Part shown: positions 1 to 7,197 of the stretch, piece after piece
How the letters are laid out: every line of letters starts with the position of its first letter
Numbering within the stretch: position 1 is the first letter of the stretch
Assembly: GCA_023395555.1 (NCBI GenBank)
Contig: JAEWYQ010000009.1
Location: 1 to 33,295 of the forward strand
Origin: Bacillota bacterium
GTDB lineage: Bacteria; Bacillota; Clostridia; Lachnospirales; Lachnospiraceae
Length of the DNA stretch: 33,295 bases
Direction of reading: 5' to 3'
Position numbers and translations under genes: made by a program
Notes under the pieces: model-generated
Databases searched by the model: none
The model's input: the letters and a program-made list of their open reading frames with translations, nothing else
What the model was told of the DNA's origin: nothing

Positions 1-80
1 AAGCAATTTGGTGATATGTCAAGAAGCAAATGAAAAAGATTTCATATGATTTTCAGACAAAAGGGTAACTTTAATAAACC

Positions 81-101
81 TTACATCTACTTAAAATGTA
101 A
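81..101. repeat. Short hairpin near the IS110 downstream end
   Basis: TTACAT and ATGTAA are separated by nine bases just beyond the transposase stop codon. This AT-rich hairpin may act as a weak terminator or mark the right end of the element. Nothing else recognisable lies in the first 115 bases. Confidence 0.3.
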
Positions 102-115
102 GATGGAAGATATTG

Positions 116-1399
116 CTATTGATTACCTACCCTGTTGGAAGAGTAGAGCTGATTTTTGTCCAGCAATCCAAAAATCAATCGGATCAGTTTACGGGATGTC
201 AACGCGAGTGCTCTTTTGTGCTGATGAGTAGTTACTTCAGCAAATTTTTTTCGATAAAAACTTTGATATTCAGGGATATGCATAGCAACACTCCCGGCAG
301 CTTCAATTAAGTAATACCGCAGGTAACGGTTTCCGGCTTTGCTCATTGGAGTATCTTCTGCCTTGAACTTACCGGATTGATTTTCCTTCCATACAATACC
401 ACTGTATTTTGCAAGTGCATCGTTGTTAGGAAAGCATTTAACACTTCCCATTTCAGCGATTATACCGCTTGCATAAACCGGACCGATTCCCGGAATCGAG
501 CTAAGTATCTGGTATTCCACTGGATTCAATCCTTCTACCGCTTTTTCAATTGCTTTATTAATTGATTTAAGCTCACTGCTAAATGCTTGAATACAGTTAA
601 AGGAGCATGCTATAGAGGTTGTTAGGGGTTCATACAGACATTTATCCAGACGATAGGAATTACGTGCTGCTTGTTGCAGTATTTCAGCAGTCTGTGCCGG
701 GTCACCAATACGCCCACGGCTTTTCTTATTGATGAACTCCACCAGGTCTTCAACCGAAGAATTTGCCAGGTCTTCTGTTGACATATATTCAGTAAGAATC
801 GCGGATGCAGTGGCACCATATTTGTTGCTAAATGGGTGGTTATCGCCATCCAACAGGGCAAACTCACTGAACTTCAGAAATATGTTAGACAGCATATAGG
901 TTTTCTCACGAGCTAGACATTCTGTGATATGAAGTCTGTGACGTGTAAGCCTTTGCAGAGCCAGATACTGTGAGCCGCGCCATGGTTCTGTATGGATACG
1001 CCCTACCCTGGCAAAGTCAGCAATGACGAAGGAATCAATTCCGTCATTCTTATCAAGAGATAGGAAGGAATCCTTGTAGTTAGCTACTTCCTTCGGATTT
1101 AGGCAGTAAAGGTAAGGATGAAATGGCATAAGCCGTTCACAGGTTGATAGGTAATTAGCGATATGTACACCATAAAATCCGGTTGATTCAAGACCGATAA
1201 TCAGCGTCTTGAACTCACGATGTTTTTCAAGGACATCAGCAATCATTGCTTCTATTTGCTCAGCACCTGACTGGGCGTTTGGAATAGGAACCATTTTTAT
1301 CAGGTAATCCTGTTCGAAATTGATAGCAGAGATCACGTTGAGACGTGAACCAATATCGATACCGACGAACAGGGTTGACAGGTAATCTGTCTTCTTCAT
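116..1399 (-). mobile_element. IS110-family transposase (DEDD recombinase)
   Basis: This 427-residue protein has the two-part IS110 architecture: an N-terminal RuvC-like DEDD domain and a C-terminal Transposase_20-type domain. Candidate metal ligands are D15 (in VGIDIGS), E71 (in LESTGF), D119 and D122 (in KNDGID). The C-terminal part carries IPGIGPVYA and the PMSKAGNRYLR motif, whose serine (about S353) matches the catalytic serine known in this family. The start has a strong ribosome site (AAAGGTGGTGAT) just upstream. The frame is intact at full family length, so the copy may be active. IS110 enzymes recombine DNA with a bridge RNA; the roughly 250-base non-coding stretch upstream of the gene fits the IS110 subgroup, where that RNA comes from the left end. 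Exact element ends could not be fixed because this family usually has no terminal inverted repeats. Confidence 0.93.
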
Positions 1400-1404
1400 G
1401 TAAA

Positions 1405-1665
1405 ATCACCACCTTTCGATTGGAGTGGGGAAGATTGATAAGGCTTATCCCAATCCGGAGCACTGACTGCAACCTCGCGTAATCAGCATTCATCCAGAAG
1501 AAATACCTTGCTGGTGGCTACTCATGGGGATGCAACATTTGTGTAAGCAGCTATGATGAACCGGTCGGGCTGCATGCTTTCTGGGCAATAGCAAAATGCT
1601 TTGCAGGAGACTTGCGGCAGTAACCTTAGCCAAAAATCCACTAAGGACTATTTTAGCACTAGGAT
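1405..1665 (-). ncRNA. Candidate IS110 bridge RNA region (left-end leader)
   Basis: This is the non-coding DNA immediately upstream of the IS110 transposase and transcribed in the same direction. It has several short self-complementary segments: CTGCA and TGCAG around 1571-1603 on the plus strand, and a GATAAG/CTTATC palindrome near 1437-1449. It contains no plausible reading frame. By family knowledge (IS621 and relatives), a bridge RNA of roughly 150-250 nt with target- and donor-binding loops is encoded here. Placement and boundaries are inferred from position, and I did not identify the guide loops. Confidence 0.4.
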
Positions 1666-1694
1666 AAGTCTTAATAAAGAGTAACTATTGACTG

Positions 1695-1820
1695 TATAGA
1701 TGGGAAATGGATGTACCAGCAATGGTGAGGTGAACTCCTCATAGAATTAAGAATATCCATCCATCTATATCATAAAAAAGAATAAGTCTGTAACCACATT
1801 TTTTTGGCTACAAACTTATT
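1695..1820 (+). ncRNA. Structured leader upstream of a 47-residue membrane protein
   Basis: Two stacked hairpins precede the small gene at 1840. The first pairs TATAGATGG (1695-1703) with CCATCTATA (1761-1769) and ATGGAT (1707-1712) with ATCCAT (1755-1760), with an internal TGAGG/CCTCA stem (1726-1741). The second pairs AATAAGT (1781-1787) with ACTTATT (1814-1820), extended by TGTAxCCA/TGGxTACA. This could be a regulatory leader, or the DNA hairpin that IS110 elements often choose as a target. I do not recognise a known riboswitch class. Confidence 0.35.
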
Positions 1821-1839
1821 ATACGAGGGAGCCTGTTTT

Positions 1840-1983
1840 ATGAAAATTGAAAATCCGGTAATAGGTATCTTTTTAGTTATAATGATATATATGGGACTGG
1901 GGGTATTGTACGGGAAATTGATGCGTTTCATGGGAGGCTTTATTCATAGTCTGATACAAAGGATTAGAAGCAGTTTGAAATGA
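1840..1983 (+). CDS. Small single-pass membrane protein (47 aa), unknown function
   Basis: A short frame starts at ATG 1840 behind a good ribosome site (GAGGGAG at 1825-1831, eight bases upstream) and stops at TGA 1981. The protein opens MKIENPVIGIFLVIMIYMG. Residues 7-26 form one hydrophobic helix, followed by a basic amphipathic tail (FIHSLIQRIRSSLK), so the tail is expected inside the cell. There is no downstream partner on the plus strand; the next genes run the other way. I do not recognise the family. The ribosome site, membrane helix and positive tail make it likely to be real rather than chance. It could be a stress-related small membrane protein, or a toxin of the type I class, but no antisense RNA was identified. 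Confidence 0.55.
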   Translation: MKIENPVIGIFLVIMIYMGLGVLYGKLMRFMGGFIHSLIQRIRSSLK

Positions 1984-2043
1984 AATGCTGTGATCCCGTA
2001 AAGTAAAAATGAGAGGACATATGAGGAATGGGACTAAAAAAAT

Positions 2044-2087
2044 CTGCCCCCAGAAACGAATGGACTAAGCTTTGTTTCCAGAGGCAG
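2044..2087 (-). terminator. Intrinsic terminator of the hemerythrin operon
   Basis: On the minus strand CTGCCTCTGGAAAC pairs along its whole length (with G-U pairs) with GTTTCTGGGGGCAG. The stem is followed by A and then seven T residues (plus-strand A run at 2036-2042). It lies directly after the hemerythrin stop codon. Confidence 0.8.
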
Positions 2088-2118
2088 GAGTGATTCGGTT
2101 ATATGATACGCAAATGAC

Positions 2119-2673
2119 TTACCGGTATTTCTCTTCCATCTTTGCGACCAGCTGCTCATAATAATTCTTTGTATCCTTTTCCAATGCAGCCTTCTCGAAT
2201 TCCACAGTATCCTGGTTGACCTGATGGATAATATCGGGAGAGAGCTGACGCTGGGCGAAGGTATAGACTACGGTATCTTCCTTTTCGATATGACGTTTCA
2301 GCAGATGGGAATAGCTTATGGCATTGGCGATAACGTCCAGGCGGCTTTCATCATCACCGCTTTTTACACGGGCCAGAGCGTCCCTTAACTCCTGTATGAA
2401 AAGACGGCCGGAATCATGCTCTACCAGCATGCCGTGTGTGATCAATTTATTTCCCAAGGCACCAAGGTGGGTGACCATTTCATGAAAGAGGATCTTCTCT
2501 TCCTTGCCATGGTGGTGGGCGTCGGCGTAGCTTCGGATAAAGTCAATCATCTGGTCAAAATCCTCGTAATTGATCTCTTCTCCTTTCAAAATGCCGTAGC
2601 AGGCTTTGCGGACAACTGCAAGCATGCGGAGTATATATTGATGTTCTTCCATCATAAGTTTAATGCTATCCAT
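2119..2673 (-). CDS. Hemerythrin-domain protein
   Basis: This 184-residue all-helical protein belongs to the hemerythrin (HHE) family, which carries a non-heme diiron site that binds O2 or NO. Visible candidate ligands are H11, H53-H55 with E58/E59 (HHHGKEE), H80, H86 (HGMLVEHD) and the later HLLKRHIEKED segment. The start is supported by AGGAGG seven bases upstream. It follows the 212-residue gene after a 17-base gap and must be co-transcribed with it. The operon has a Crp/Fnr-type operator shared with hcp, so a role in oxygen or nitrosative stress (O2/NO scavenging, or iron handling for Fe-S repair as proposed for RIC/YtfE proteins) is likely. It lacks the N-terminal domain of true RIC proteins. 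Confidence 0.9.
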   Translation of the reverse strand: MDSIKLMMEEHQYILRMLAVVRKACYGILKGEEINYEDFDQMIDFIRSYADAHHHGKEEKILFHEMVTHLGALGNKLITHGMLVEHDSGRLFIQELRDALARVKSGDDESRLDVIANAISYSHLLKRHIEKEDTVVYTFAQRQLSPDIIHQVNQDTVEFEKAALEKDTKNYYEQLVAKMEEKYR

Positions 2674-2690
2674 GGTTTTCCTCCTATTTT

Positions 2691-3329
2691 CTAAAGGCTG
2701 GCCGTGTTTTCCGGGGCGGCACAGATCCGGTAAGTAACATCATCGGTCTTCTGAAAGGAATAGTGAAACTCCTTCAGAAAGCCTTTCATCCAAGCTTCTC
2801 TTAGTTCATAATAGTCTGCAATATTACCGCCCAGTTCCTCCCAGTAAGGAGTATGGACACAGAGGTTTCTGGTCCAGACAGCCTCCGTACTGTTTTGGGA
2901 GATTAGCTGGTTGGCACGGTCACAAGGCATGCCGTCCAGAAGCTGATCCGACAGCAGGGTGTAGATCTGGCTGGGGCTTGGTTGTTCGTCCGATTTACGG
3001 ACAACCTTTGCCTGGTTATTGCCGGCTTCCCATAGTATCTGGAGAAGCTGCTCCCGAAGCTCCGGAGCTATTTCTAATAAAGCGGTCACAGTGTAGGCAT
3101 ATTTATATTCAACCTGGGAGACACGTTCCTGAAGCCACCCATGGATATTGCCCAGGTCAATCATTTCATCCAGGGGCTGATTGATATAATCACCATAGCG
3201 GGAGTCGCATTCCGCCCGGAGATCTCGTCCGTATGAATCGCCCAGCGGATAGAGCTTGTCTGTGATATCTTGCTGAATGTTAATTTTATTGTAGAGCCAG
3301 TAATGAATTGGACCTAAAAATGCACTCAT
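2691..3329 (-). CDS. Conserved protein of unknown function, stress operon
   Basis: This 212-residue soluble protein opens MSAFLGPIHYWLYNKI, and I have the impression of similar proteins beside hemerythrins in other Clostridia. No named domain was recognised. It has no signal peptide or membrane segment. Scattered Cys and His residues (LCVHTPYWEELGG, MPCDRAN, RICAAPE) could bind metal or heme, but no classical cluster motif is present. The start has AGAGGT upstream. It is the first gene of a two-gene operon with the hemerythrin, behind a promoter carrying the palindrome at 3541-3560. That placement suggests a partner or accessory in O2/NO defence. The function is inferred from context only. 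Confidence 0.75.
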   Translation of the reverse strand: MSAFLGPIHYWLYNKINIQQDITDKLYPLGDSYGRDLRAECDSRYGDYINQPLDEMIDLGNIHGWLQERVSQVEYKYAYTVTALLEIAPELREQLLQILWEAGNNQAKVVRKSDEQPSPSQIYTLLSDQLLDGMPCDRANQLISQNSTEAVWTRNLCVHTPYWEELGGNIADYYELREAWMKGFLKEFHYSFQKTDDVTYRICAAPENTASL

Positions 3330-3515
3330 GTTTATAACCTCTTTTCTATTTAATATAAATGTCTAAAGAAAATAAGATAAATAATGCGGACCAATAATGA
3401 AAATAAATGACAAAATAACAATGAAAATGAATGATATAAATAATGTAAAATAAAGAATCCCAAATAAGCAATATAATAAATAATAAAAGTAATGAATATT
3501 GTTTTAATACAGTTA

Positions 3516-3560
3516 AGTATAGTATAGACAGAATAAGAAGATTGTAGCCAAAGCTACAAT
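3516..3560 (-). promoter_or_regulatory. Crp/Fnr-type operator plus -10 box for the hemerythrin operon
   Basis: ATTGTAGC CAAA GCTACAAT (3541-3560) is a perfect palindrome with 8-base arms and a 4-base spacer. On the minus strand a TATACT -10 box lies at 3521-3516, which places the palindrome centre near -41.5, the classic class II activator position. A second overlapping TATACT begins at 3526. No good -35 box is present, consistent with activator dependence. The predicted leader to the start codon at 3329 is about 180 nt. The rest of 3330-3515 is very AT-rich and holds no convincing gene. Confidence 0.75.
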
Positions 3561-3609
3561 TAAAATGTTTCATGGTATAGTCGGAGAAAAACAGAGGAAT
3601 AGATGCAAC

Positions 3610-3650
3610 CAGGCAACCTATGGGCTCTATGGGAGCCTGCTGGTTGCCTG
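3610..3650. terminator. Hairpin after hcp
   Basis: CAGGCAACC (3610-3618) pairs with GGTTGCCTG (3642-3650), with an inner GGGCTC/GGGAGCC stem. It lies just past the hcp stop codon. There is no T run on the minus strand, so it is a weak or protective 3' hairpin rather than a canonical terminator. Confidence 0.5.
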
Positions 3651-3659
3651 ATTTATCTA

Positions 3660-5297
3660 TTATGCAGTAAATAACTCAATGTCATCCTCTACGGTTCCAA
3701 TTCCCGCAATACCGAAGGTTTCAACGAGAACCTTTGCCACATTGGGGGAAAGGAAGGCCGGCAGTGTGGGTCCTAAGTGGATGTTCTTCACGCCTAAGTA
3801 AAGAAGACCAAGGAGAACGATAACCGCCTTCTGCTCATACCAGGCAATGTTGAAAGCAATGGGAAGCTCATTGATATCCTGGAGCTCAAATACTTCCTTT
3901 AGCTTGAGGGCGATGAGAGCCAGAGAGTAGGAGTCATTGCACTGACCGGCATCAAGCACTCTCGGAATACCGTTGATATCACCCAGATTCAGCTTATTGT
4001 ATCTGTACTTCGCACAGCCTGCAGTTAAAATTACACTATCCTTGGGCAGTGCCTGTGCAAATTCGGTGTAATAATTTCTTGACTTCTGACGTCCGTCACA
4101 GCCTGCCATAACAAAGAATTTCTTAATAGCACCGGACTGGATGGCACCAACCACCTGGTCAGCCAGAGCAAGCACCTGGTTGTGAGCAAAGCCGCCGATG
4201 ATCTCGCCCTTCTCGATCTGAGTAGGTGCAGCACAAGTCTTAGCCAGTTCGATAATCTCTGAAAAATCCTTATTGCCGTTCTCATCCTTTTCAATATGAG
4301 CACAGCCGCTTACGCCGGATGCTCCGGTGGTGAAAAGTCTGCCCTTATAGGAAGCTGCCGGAGGAACCACACAGTTGGTTGTCATCAGGATCGGTCCGTT
4401 AAAGCTCTCAAACTCTTCCTTCTGCTTCCACCAGGCATTGCCGTAATTGCCTACAAAGTTGGAGTATTTCTTGAAAGCAGGGTAGTAGTGGGCAGGAAGC
4501 ATCTCGGAATGGGTATAAACATCCACGCCGGTTCCCTGAGTCTGCTCTAAAAGCTGTTCCAGATCCCTCAGATCATGACCGGAGATCAGAATTCCAGGGT
4601 TGGTTCCGACACCGATATTAACCTTGGTAATCTCAGGATTGCCATAGGTGCTGGTGTTGGCGGTGTCAAGCAGTGCCATTCCGTCCACACCGAATTTGCC
4701 TGTCTCCAGGGTAAGAGCAACCAGATCATCTGCGCTTAAAGTATCATCCAGGGTTGCAGCAAGTGCCTTCTGCATAAAAGCGCTAACCTCTGCGCTGTCA
4801 TGCTGTAATTCATTGGCATGCTTTAAATAGGCAGCTAAGCCCTTTAATCCATAGATAATCAGCTCGCGAAGGCTTCTTACGTCTTCGTTTTCTGTTGCAA
4901 GAACTCCGACAGCAGCGCTTTTGGCATCTAATTCTTCTCTTGTGGAGCCATTCCATAAAGCAGCTTCAGGCAGGATGGCAGAATCCTCTATCTTGCTTAA
5001 AAGCTCTTCTTTCTGCGCCAGTGTCTCTAATACTCTTTTATAGAAAATCTCGTTATCAAAGTTTGCGTTTGTAATGGTAGTGAACAGGTTAATGGTTACA
5101 TAGTGGTCGATCTCGGCCGGGATTTCTTCTCCCTGTGCTCTGAGAGCAGTGGTAACCGCGCTTAAGCCCTTGGTCACGTAGATTAATAAATCCTGCATTC
5201 TGGCAAGATCCGGAGTCTTACCGCAAACGCCTGAGATAGTACAGCCGGTACAGTTGGCTGCTTCCTGGCATTGATAACAAAACATTTTATTCGCCAT
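3660..5297 (-). CDS. hcp: Hydroxylamine reductase / hybrid-cluster protein
   Basis: This 545-residue protein is the hybrid-cluster protein, which reduces hydroxylamine to ammonia in vitro and is thought to act as a high-affinity NO reductase in the cytoplasm of anaerobes. The N-terminal [4Fe-4S] ligands are C7, C10, C19 and C25 (C-x2-C-x8-C-x5-C, as in Desulfovibrio). Hybrid-cluster ligand regions are all present: GHDLRDLEQ (His), [11 protein letters not shown] (Glu), [37 protein letters not shown] and the AWYEQKA Glu/Lys pair. Length is normal for the family. GGAGAGG precedes the ATG. A Crp/Fnr operator with a correctly placed -10 lies about 115 bases upstream, and a Crp/Fnr regulator is encoded divergently, so induction by nitrosative stress is likely. 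Confidence 0.97.
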   Translation of the reverse strand: MANKMFCYQCQEAANCTGCTISGVCGKTPDLARMQDLLIYVTKGLSAVTTALRAQGEEIPAEIDHYVTINLFTTITNANFDNEIFYKRVLETLAQKEELLSKIEDSAILPEAALWNGSTREELDAKSAAVGVLATENEDVRSLRELIIYGLKGLAAYLKHANELQHDSAEVSAFMQKALAATLDDTLSADDLVALTLETGKFGVDGMALLDTANTSTYGNPEITKVNIGVGTNPGILISGHDLRDLEQLLEQTQGTGVDVYTHSEMLPAHYYPAFKKYSNFVGNYGNAWWKQKEEFESFNGPILMTTNCVVPPAASYKGRLFTTGASGVSGCAHIEKDENGNKDFSEIIELAKTCAAPTQIEKGEIIGGFAHNQVLALADQVVGAIQSGAIKKFFVMAGCDGRQKSRNYYTEFAQALPKDSVILTAGCAKYRYNKLNLGDINGIPRVLDAGQCNDSYSLALIALKLKEVFELQDINELPIAFNIAWYEQKAVIVLLGLLYLGVKNIHLGPTLPAFLSPNVAKVLVETFGIAGIGTVEDDIELFTA

Positions 5298-5363
5298 TTG
5301 TTTCCTCTCCTTTTATGAATATGATTATTAAAAATAATTGGTTTTTTGCTTCACCTTACGGCA

Positions 5364-5392
5364 TTGATTTTTAAGAACAAGTTGAGTATAAT
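5364..5392 (+). promoter_or_regulatory. Sigma-A promoter for the Crp/Fnr regulator gene
   Basis: TTGATT (5364-5369), a 17-base spacer and TATAAT (5387-5392) form a near-consensus promoter reading toward the regulator gene. Its -10 box overlaps the hcp -10 box on the other strand, and the palindrome at 5412-5427 lies about 20 bases downstream of the predicted start. Bound regulator would therefore repress its own gene while activating hcp. The leader to 5599 is purine-rich and about 200 nt long. Confidence 0.6.
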
Positions 5393-5427
5393 ACAAATAC
5401 AGAAAATAAAATGTAGCTATAGCTACA
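5385..5427 (-). promoter_or_regulatory. Crp/Fnr-type operator plus -10 box for hcp
   Basis: TGTAGC TATA GCTACA (5412-5427) is a perfect 16-base palindrome with the same half sites as the one at 3541-3560. On the minus strand TATACT occupies 5390-5385. The distance from the -10 box to the palindrome is identical to that at the hemerythrin operon (27 bases between equivalent positions), giving a centre near -41.5. The predicted start of transcription is near 5378, leaving about 80 nt of leader before hcp. Confidence 0.8.
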
Positions 5428-5598
5428 AAATGAAAAATTCATTCGTTTTGCTGGCAGTTGATGTTTTTGTCAGCAGGCTGAACTGTTTTATCAGGCAATG
5501 GACGAGGGGAGATACAGGGAGAGAAAAAGGACGAGGAGAGGGATAAGACAGAAGGGCGGGAGGAAGGATAACGGTATAATTAAGAAAGGAGGGTTTCC

Positions 5599-6288
5599 AT
5601 GGAGAATTATGAAGAAGTGTTAAAAAAATGTGCTTTGTTCCGAAAGATTGAAGAGAGGAATCTGGGATCGCTGATCCAGTGCCTGGGGGCGCAGGTCAGG
5701 AGCTTTCAGGCGGAGGATTATATTTTCTTTGCAGGGGATGAGATTAATCATATTGGAATTGTGCTGTCGGGCGTAGTAGAGATTATGAAGGAGAGCCTGG
5801 CAGGCAACAGGCATATTGTTGCATTTCTGGGGCCGGCAGACCTGTTTGGGGAAGGAATTGTCTGTACGCTGCGGCGCATCTCCCCGGTAACCGTGCGTGT
5901 CAAGGAGAGTGCCAGAATTATGCTGATACCCTATGAGAGGGTAATAAAGTCCTGCGGAAACAGCTGTGATTTCCATATCAGCTTAATCCAGAATATGATG
6001 GTGGTTCTGGGAGAGAAGAACGTTAATCTTAACCGGAAGCTGGAGCTGCTTACATTCAAGGGAATGCGAGAACGGCTGGCCGGTTATTTGCTGAATGAAG
6101 CGGCAGAACGGGGGGCAGGTATGTTTCAGATTATGTTAAACCGTACGGAGCTGGCGGATTATCTGAATGTGGCAAGAACCTCAATGTGCCGGGAGCTGGC
6201 CCGGATGAAGGAAGAAGGGCTGATCGACTTCTATGGTAACAGCTTTAAGATTATGAATAAGGAAGGGCTGGCCCGGTGTCTGGAGTAG
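5599..6288 (+). CDS. Crp/Fnr family transcriptional regulator, probable hcp regulator
   Basis: This 229-residue protein has an N-terminal cyclic-nucleotide-like sensor domain (about residues 15-125, with the FFAGDEINHIGIVLSGVVEI jelly-roll signature), a long dimer helix, and a C-terminal Crp-type helix-turn-helix (NRTELADYLNVARTSMCRELARM, roughly 175-205). It lacks the N-terminal four-Cys motif of FNR, so it probably senses something other than O2 through a [4Fe-4S] cluster. Related hcp-linked regulators (HcpR) respond to nitric oxide. It is divergent from hcp and likely binds the two TGTAGC-N4-GCTACA palindromes. AAAGGAGGG gives a strong ribosome site. The HcpR assignment is by context, not by a diagnostic residue. 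Confidence 0.88.
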   Translation: MENYEEVLKKCALFRKIEERNLGSLIQCLGAQVRSFQAEDYIFFAGDEINHIGIVLSGVVEIMKESLAGNRHIVAFLGPADLFGEGIVCTLRRISPVTVRVKESARIMLIPYERVIKSCGNSCDFHISLIQNMMVVLGEKNVNLNRKLELLTFKGMRERLAGYLLNEAAERGAGMFQIMLNRTELADYLNVARTSMCRELARMKEEGLIDFYGNSFKIMNKEGLARCLE

Positions 6289-6395
6289 GGGTAGTCATTC
6301 AGAAGCATACAAAATTTAATTAGCTCAAAAATAAAAAACGATAGAAACATTATATTACCAATACTAATAATTTCTCAAGAAAAATGGGAGGTAGT

Positions 6396-7103
6396 ATGTT
6401 TGTTTTAGATCTTGATTATTCCTATTATAAGTGCCAGGCATGTTTAAATAACAGTAATAAATTATTTGATTTGTACCATAATATAGATTTTGGAAAACAC
6501 GTCCTGGTTCCGGATTATATGGATGATGAGCTAGAGGCGTTTTTATTAGAGTTACTGAAAAGAATAGGTCAAGGCTTGTCCTCTGATCAAATAGACACGT
6601 TTGTTTCGGCTTATGTGCGTTTAACTGATTTAATATTGTATATGCGTAATATAAATCACGCAATGAAGCAGCATAAAAAAATGCTTAATGATACCTATCT
6701 GAACTATCCCTTAGTACATGATTGCTTTCTTCCAGATTCCAGATTAGTGAATATACAATTTAACAGTAATACGCATACCTGTACCATGAATTTTGCTCAT
6801 GTTACCTTATATAACAGCATGCGAAAAAATAAAAATCTCCAGGTCGATTCTGGAGCGATTGGCTTTCAGTTTATTAAAGTCCAAAAAGTAAGAATGAAAG
6901 GTGAGTTGTACCTCGAACATTATGCCGCCAATAAAATCTATTCTTCTCATATTATGAAAAACCAGGACAATACAATAGATTTTTGTTTATTCCTGTTAGT
7001 TGATAATCAGAGCTGCATGATAGAAGTGACCTGCTCTGATATTAATGTAAGCTTCATTGATATTCCTGATCTTAAAGATACAGCCAGCAGGATGTCAGAG
7101 TAG
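6396..7103 (+). CDS. Hypothetical protein, AT-rich orphan
   Basis: This 235-residue protein has no family that I recognise. The ATG at 6396 is preferred over the one at 6384 because the only good ribosome site (GGGAGG, 6386-6391) lies between them. It is soluble with no signal peptide or membrane helix. It opens MFVLDLDYSYYKCQACLNNS and has a mixed alpha/beta look, with a tyrosine/asparagine-rich central part. Base composition is clearly more AT-rich than its neighbours, suggesting recent acquisition. It stands alone between the Crp/Fnr regulator and metG, and ends at a strong hairpin. Confidence 0.7.
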   Translation: MFVLDLDYSYYKCQACLNNSNKLFDLYHNIDFGKHVLVPDYMDDELEAFLLELLKRIGQGLSSDQIDTFVSAYVRLTDLILYMRNINHAMKQHKKMLNDTYLNYPLVHDCFLPDSRLVNIQFNSNTHTCTMNFAHVTLYNSMRKNKNLQVDSGAIGFQFIKVQKVRMKGELYLEHYAANKIYSSHIMKNQDNTIDFCLFLLVDNQSCMIEVTCSDINVSFIDIPDLKDTASRMSE

Positions 7104-7123
7104 TTTATTAAAACGGCCATTTA

Positions 7124-7175
7124 ATAAACATAAGAGCGACCGTCAAAATGTGATGTGAGCCACTCTTATGTTTAT
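7124..7175. terminator. Bidirectional hairpin between the orphan gene and metG
   Basis: ATAAACATAAGAG (7124-7136) pairs perfectly with CTCTTATGTTTAT (7163-7175). It lies between two convergent genes and probably terminates both. A competing GATGTGA/TCACATC pairing overlaps it. Confidence 0.6.
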
Positions 7176-7197
7176 ATTGAAATCACATCTATACTTT

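Noticed and set aside
1789..1812. TGTAACC...GGCTACA as a third Crp/Fnr operator
   Set aside because: The half sites are too far apart and imperfect, and no AGTATA lies at the conserved offset. It is explained better as part of the leader hairpin.
3346..3573. 75-residue minus-strand reading frame rich in Ile, Leu, Phe and Tyr
   Set aside because: It lies in the very AT-rich leader of the hemerythrin operon, overlaps the promoter and operator, has no ribosome site and looks like chance low-complexity translation.
5575..5580. TATAAT just before the Crp/Fnr regulator gene as its -10 box
   Set aside because: Transcription would start inside the ribosome site, and there is no -35 at a proper distance. 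The 5364-5392 promoter fits better.
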